Shown here in pieces: positions 43,412-48,381 of a stretch of 48,381 bases of DNA. Below the pieces are notes generated by a model that saw only the letters and a program-made list of their open reading frames with translations, searched no databases and was not told the origin of the DNA. The translations under genes and the position numbers were made by a program. The stretch is from Streptomyces sp. IMTB 2501 (GTDB lineage Bacteria; Actinomycetota; Actinomycetes; Streptomycetales; Streptomycetaceae). Position 1 is the first letter of the stretch, and every line of letters starts with the position of its first letter. The stretch lies in NCBI RefSeq assembly GCF_001953885.1, contig NZ_MQUS01000049.1, forward strand, positions 1 to 48,381. Direction: 5' to 3'.

Positions 43412-44260
43412 GTGGTGCACGCAGACCGCGAAACAGCCCCCGCCACCGTCTCCCGCCGCACCGTCGTCGCCGTGCTCGGCGCCGCCGTCGCCTCCGGTGC
43501 GCTGCTCGGAACCCAGCGTGCCCTCGCGGCACCCGCGGCCCTGCGGGCCGCGTCGGGCCTCGACGACCCGGCGAAGAAGGAGATCGCCATGGAACTGGTG
43601 TCGAGCGCGGAGAACTCCTCGCTCGACTGGAAGGCCCAGTACAGGTACATCGAGGACATCGGCGACGGCCGCGGCTACACCGCCGGCATCATCGGCTTCT
43701 GCTCCGGCACCGGGGACATGCTCGACCTCGTGCAGCTCTACGCCGACCGCAAGCCCGGCAACGTCCTCGCCAAATACCTGCCCGCCCTGCGCAAGGTCAA
43801 CGGCAGCGACTCGCACGACGGCCTCGACCCGAACTACCCAAAGGACTGGCGCAAGGCCGCCCAGGACGCGGTGTTCCAGCAGTGCCAGAACGACGAGCGC
43901 GACCGGGTCTACTTCAACCCCGCGGTCGCCCAGGGCAAGGCGGACGGCCTGCGCACCCTCGGCCAGTTCTGCTACTACGACGCCATCGTCATGCACGGCG
44001 ACGGCGACGACCCCACCAGCTTCCGCAACATCCGCGGACGCGCCCTGCGCAGTGCCAAGCCGCCGGCGCAGGGCGGCGACGAGACGACGTACCTCAACGC
44101 CTTCCTCGACGCGCGGGTGTGGGCCATGAAGCAGGAGGAGGCGCACAGCGACACCAGCCGGGTCGACACCGAGCAGCGGGTCTTCCTGCGCAAGGGCAAC
44201 CTCGACCTGAACACCCCGCTCGACTGGAAGGTGTACGGGGACAGTTACCACATCGGCTGA
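43412..44260 (+). CDS. csn: Secreted GH46 chitosanase
   Basis: This 282-residue enzyme cuts chitosan (endo-1,4-glucosaminidase). The signal carries a twin-arginine motif, SRRTVVAVLGAAVASGAL, with cleavage near ALAAP, so Tat export is likely. The catalytic pair is Glu67 in SSAENSSLDW and Asp85 in EDIGDGRGYT, 18 residues apart as in Streptomyces N174 chitosanase. GFCSGTGDMLDLV and FLDARVWAMKQEEAH are other family blocks. Two adjacent GTG codons (43412, 43415) can start it; GGAG lies 5 nt before the first. The CsnR-like operator upstream predicts induction by chitosan oligosaccharides. Confidence 0.96.
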   Translation: MVHADRETAPATVSRRTVVAVLGAAVASGALLGTQRALAAPAALRAASGLDDPAKKEIAMELVSSAENSSLDWKAQYRYIEDIGDGRGYTAGIIGFCSGTGDMLDLVQLYADRKPGNVLAKYLPALRKVNGSDSHDGLDPNYPKDWRKAAQDAVFQQCQNDERDRVYFNPAVAQGKADGLRTLGQFCYYDAIVMHGDGDDPTSFRNIRGRALRSAKPPAQGGDETTYLNAFLDARVWAMKQEEAHSDTSRVDTEQRVFLRKGNLDLNTPLDWKVYGDSYHIG

Positions 44261-44270
44261 ACCGCGGGCG

Positions 44271-44891
44271 CTACGACGCGTGCGGCAGGCCGTCCGGCGC
44301 GGACACCCGCTCCACAGTGCGCAGTCCGGCGGCCTGCCGCTTCGTGATGTGCTCGATCAGAGTGATCGCCAGGGCGGCGGCCGGCACGTCCAGGGCCTGC
44401 GCCGCCACGAGCAGCGGCAGCGAGGTACCGCCCGCCACCTGGGTGCCCACCAGGGACAGCACCGCATGCCCGAGCCAGGCCGCCCACCACGCGTTGACGA
44501 GCAGCTCACCGCGGCCCGGGTCCGCGCCGGCGGGGCCGCTCGCGCGCCGTACGTCGAGCAGGAGCCCGCGCGGCGCCCAGAAGTTGATTCCCGGGATCAG
44601 CCACGCGAGCACGGACCACGCGGCCGAGCCGCGCACCGCACCGGGTGAGAGGAGTTCGGCATTGCGCCGGCAGCGGGCGAACCAGGCCAGGAACAGAACG
44701 ACCGCCGCCGTCATCACATAGACGTGGATCATCGACACCCGGGCGGCCTCGGCGGTCGTCGAGACCGACGGATGCAGCAGATGAGCGCGGACCTTCAACG
44801 CCCGCACCCACTCGACACCGGCCACCGCCGCCATGGTGAACTGGGCGGAGCGAGCGAGGAACCAAGGGGCCTGGGCGGCGGATACGGTCAC
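44271..44891 (-). CDS. DUF4328 membrane protein
   Basis: This 206-residue protein has four to five helices and matches DUF4328: FLAWFARCRRNAELLSPGAV, AWSVLAWLIPGINFWAPRGL and LLVNAWWAAWLGHAVLSLVG. The function is not known. The GTG at 44891 lies just before the first helix; no good ribosome-binding site is seen and a start further upstream cannot be excluded. It converges with the chitosanase gene with only 10 bp between the stops, and is divergent from pgm. Confidence 0.82.
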   Translation of the reverse strand: MTVSAAQAPWFLARSAQFTMAAVAGVEWVRALKVRAHLLHPSVSTTAEAARVSMIHVYVMTAAVVLFLAWFARCRRNAELLSPGAVRGSAAWSVLAWLIPGINFWAPRGLLLDVRRASGPAGADPGRGELLVNAWWAAWLGHAVLSLVGTQVAGGTSLPLLVAAQALDVPAAALAITLIEHITKRQAAGLRTVERVSAPDGLPHAS

Positions 44892-45050
44892 GGTGGAAGG
44901 CCTGTCTGGGGGAAGGCGCCCTGCACGTGCGGCAGTACGGCGCGAAGATCGGAGCACCGGATCATAAGGCGGGGCGCACTCGCGTGTCAGGGTCCTGACG
45001 AGCAAAGATGGGCGGTGAGCGATCGATCCGACGACGCGGAGGACGGACCC

Positions 45051-46691
<1,641 letters not shown>

Positions 46692-46781
46692 GACGTCGAC
46701 GGCGGCCTACGGCATCCCGTACCGATGGCCGCCGCCGGCTCGGCAGCGCCGATTCAGCCGTGCCGACTCGGGGTCACCGGC

Positions 46782-47696
46782 TCAGCCGTGCCGGTGTCCT
46801 TCGTCCAGCCGGGCCAGGACCGCCCGCGCCATGGCCTGCTCCCCCTGGGCGTTCGGGTGGGCCGGGGCCGCGGGTGCGGTCGGCTGGAGCGGTTCGATCC
46901 AGCGGTCCGCGGGTGCCTTGCACATGTCGTGGCCGATTGTCGGGGTGTAGGTGTCGGCGTAGTCCGCCCGGTTGAGGCCGGCCACCACGCGCAGCATCAG
47001 GTTGAGCCGCTTCTCGGTGTCGCGCAGATAGGCGAAATCCCTCCGCGCGAAGGGGACCTGTGGGAAGCAGCCGCTGCCGTCGTCGGGCAGCAGGTCCGGG
47101 TAGCCGACGACCAGCACGCGCGCGTGCGGAGCCCGGGCGTGCACGGCCCGCAGCACCCGGTCGACCTTCGGCGCGGTCCGTACGATCGCGAGGGTGAGCT
47201 GGTCGTAGCCGGACGCCTGGTAGGAGCGCTCGCAGGGGTTGCCCGTCGGGTCCTGGGCGGCGAGGCGTGCGCAGGTGCTGATGATCGGGCCGAACCCGAC
47301 GTCGTTGCCGCCGATCTGGACGGTCACCAGATCCGTGTTGCGCCCCAGGGCGTCTAGTTGGGGCTTGTTGGTGCCCTGCGCCTGCCACATCTCGGCGGTC
47401 GTCGCGCCGGAGCAGCTGGCGTCCGTGAAGGCGGTCACCTTCCGCTGTGCCGCCACCAGCGTCGGGTAGTTGTGGTCGGAGCGCGCGCAGTTCGCGTCCA
47501 CCTGGCTCGGGATGCCCGGGCCCGCGGTGTAGGAGTCGCCGAGAGCCACGTAACGGACATCGTGGCCGGGTCCTGCGGAGTGCGCGACGGCTGGTGTCGT
47601 GGAAGCCGCGACGAGGGCGCACCCGCCCAGCGCCGCCGCCACGGCAGCCCGCCGCCGGACTCTCGTACCGTCCGCCGATCGTGTGTCGTTCGCCAT
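46782..47696 (-). CDS. Secreted SGNH/GDSL esterase
   Basis: This 304-residue protein has a signal peptide (RRRAAVAAALGGCALVAAST, cleavage near AVAHSAG) and the SGNH blocks of streptomycete extracellular lipases: YVALGDSYTAGPG with the nucleophile Ser, ASCSGATTAEMW with the Gly, VQIGGNDVGFGP with the Asn, and APAHPNAQGEQ with the His (and no typical Asp close to it). Six Cys residues fit three disulfides. It resembles phospholipase/esterase-type SGNH enzymes of Streptomyces. GGGGGAGG lies about 5 nt before the ATG at 47696. Confidence 0.94.
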   Translation of the reverse strand: MANDTRSADGTRVRRRAAVAAALGGCALVAASTTPAVAHSAGPGHDVRYVALGDSYTAGPGIPSQVDANCARSDHNYPTLVAAQRKVTAFTDASCSGATTAEMWQAQGTNKPQLDALGRNTDLVTVQIGGNDVGFGPIISTCARLAAQDPTGNPCERSYQASGYDQLTLAIVRTAPKVDRVLRAVHARAPHARVLVVGYPDLLPDDGSGCFPQVPFARRDFAYLRDTEKRLNLMLRVVAGLNRADYADTYTPTIGHDMCKAPADRWIEPLQPTAPAAPAHPNAQGEQAMARAVLARLDEGHRHG

Positions 47697-47980
47697 GAAT
47701 CCTCCCCCTGAGCCGGTGTATAGCCCGGTCGGCGCACCGGCGTGCGCCACTCGTGCGTTCGACTGGGTCTGTATACCGCCCGGTAGGTCTCGCGGACCAG
47801 CAGCGGGACGCAACGACTTGAGGGGCGGGGGCCAACCGGTGTTCTGCACTACCCCATCCGGTGGCTTCTCGCCACCGGAGCGTTATTCGCGGCGCAGATT
47901 TCCTGATCATTCCACTATCGAGCCCTTGGGACTGACCAGCCGTCATAAAGCTCTGACCCAAGTCGAGGAGAGTGGAGAGT

Positions 47981-48381
47981 ATGACGACATCGCCGCGACG
48001 GCGATCCGTTCTGGCGTCGGCCGCCACAGCCGCCGCGCTGGCCGCAGCCACGCTGGCGACCGCGGGAGCCGGCTACGCCCAGGACCGCACCACCCCGCCC
48101 CCGTACCCGAACGAGCCCGCACACCCGCGTCACGTGGAGAAGCCCACGTCTCCGATGAAGCCCGAGTACCCGGCTCATCCCGAGAAGCCCTTCGCCCCGG
48201 TGAAGCCCGAGTATCCGGCTCATCCCGAGAAGCCTGCTATGCCGGTGAAGCCCGAGTATCCGGCACATCCGGAGAAGCCTGCTATGCCGGTGAAGCCGGA
48301 GTATCCGCAGCGTCCGGTGAAGCCGGCGTATCCGGAGAAGCCTGCTATGCCGGTGAAGCCGGAGTATCCGCAGCGTCCGGT
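47981..48381 (+). CDS. Secreted proline-rich repeat protein (5' part; cut by window edge)
   Basis: The visible 133 codons encode a signal peptide (RRRSVLASAATAAALAAATL, cleavage near GYAQ) and then a Pro/Lys/Glu-rich region of repeats built on KPEYPAHPEKPAMPV (15 residues). The first four units have a 45-nt period and later ones are shortened to 9 and 12 residues. GGAGAG precedes the ATG. The repeats resemble extended wall-spanning or surface-exposed stalks, so a C-terminal anchor may follow outside the window. The repeats use TAT, CCT and GCT codons that are rare elsewhere in this window. No function is assigned. Confidence 0.85.
   Translation, partial: MTTSPRRRSVLASAATAAALAAATLATAGAGYAQDRTTPPPYPNEPAHPRHVEKPTSPMKPEYPAHPEKPFAPVKPEYPAHPEKPAMPVKPEYPAHPEKPAMPVKPEYPQRPVKPAYPEKPAMPVKPEYPQRP
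48158..48381 (+). repeat. 45-nt coding repeat in the proline-rich gene
   Basis: Units start at 48158, 48203, 48248 and 48293, each exactly 45 nt; two shorter units start at 48320 and 48356. The array continues past the window edge. Confidence 0.9.

Noticed and set aside
47915..48268. 117-codon minus-strand frame with LGLHR repeats
   Set aside because: It is the complement of the proline-rich coding repeat; the plus-strand frame has a signal peptide and ribosome-binding site.

Overview
The window is very high in G+C, with strong third-position GC bias, GTG starts, GTGA start/stop overlaps and many secreted hydrolases with cleavable signals. Gene content (class F sortase, SpoIIE-type phosphatase, HATPase anti-sigma-like protein, GH46 chitosanase, DUF4232 and DUF4328 proteins) points to Streptomyces or a close relative. 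The many transporters, regulators and decayed genes suggest a chromosome arm rather than the core. No insertion sequence, integrase, phage gene or CRISPR array was seen.

Layout. 0-9.8 kb: sortase, SGNH esterase with a TetR gene, a LacI-controlled glycosidase pair (GH51 arabinofuranosidase plus GH27), an archaeal/eukaryotic-type prolyl-tRNA synthetase, and a divergent HxlR/imine-reductase pair. 9.8-19.9 kb: a 103-bp tandem repeat, LysR, M9 collagenase, long-form GAPDH, a PIG-V-like mannosyltransferase, a frameshifted MFS gene, a SpoIIE phosphatase and a MASE1 membrane protein. 20.1-27.7 kb: a complete selenocysteine system: selA, selB, selC (tRNA-Sec, opposite strand), selD, and a formate dehydrogenase large subunit whose residue 189 is encoded by in-frame UGA followed by a bacterial SECIS-like hairpin. 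27.8-33.3 kb: TetR, metallo-beta-lactamase-fold hydrolase, DHA2 exporter, DUF4232 protein and debris of an amidase and a ProP-type symporter. 33.3-35.2 kb: the iron-sulfur and NrfD-like membrane subunits of formate dehydrogenase, separated from the large subunit by the preceding block. 35.3-48.4 kb: gene remnants, an anti-sigma-type kinase, a MarR/DHA2 operon, DedA, a doubly frameshifted KefB/KhtT-type antiporter pair, a small zinc-ribbon protein, an aldo-keto reductase, a chitosanase behind a CsnR-like operator, a DUF4328 protein, phosphoglucomutase, a secreted SGNH esterase and the start of a proline-rich repeat protein cut by the window edge.

How it works together. SelD makes selenophosphate, SelA converts seryl-tRNA-Sec to selenocysteyl-tRNA, and SelB delivers it to the UGA in the dehydrogenase mRNA. 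The visible client is the formate dehydrogenase, which would pass electrons through its four-cluster subunit to a NrfD-like quinone-linked membrane subunit. The most unusual arrangement is selC: it lies antisense across the end of selB, the selB UGA stop is the exact complement of the tRNA anticodon, and the frame stays open from that UGA into selD.

Limits: all calls come from reading the sequence and recalling family features; no similarity search was run. Several frameshifts lie in G/C homopolymers and could be assembly errors rather than true decay.
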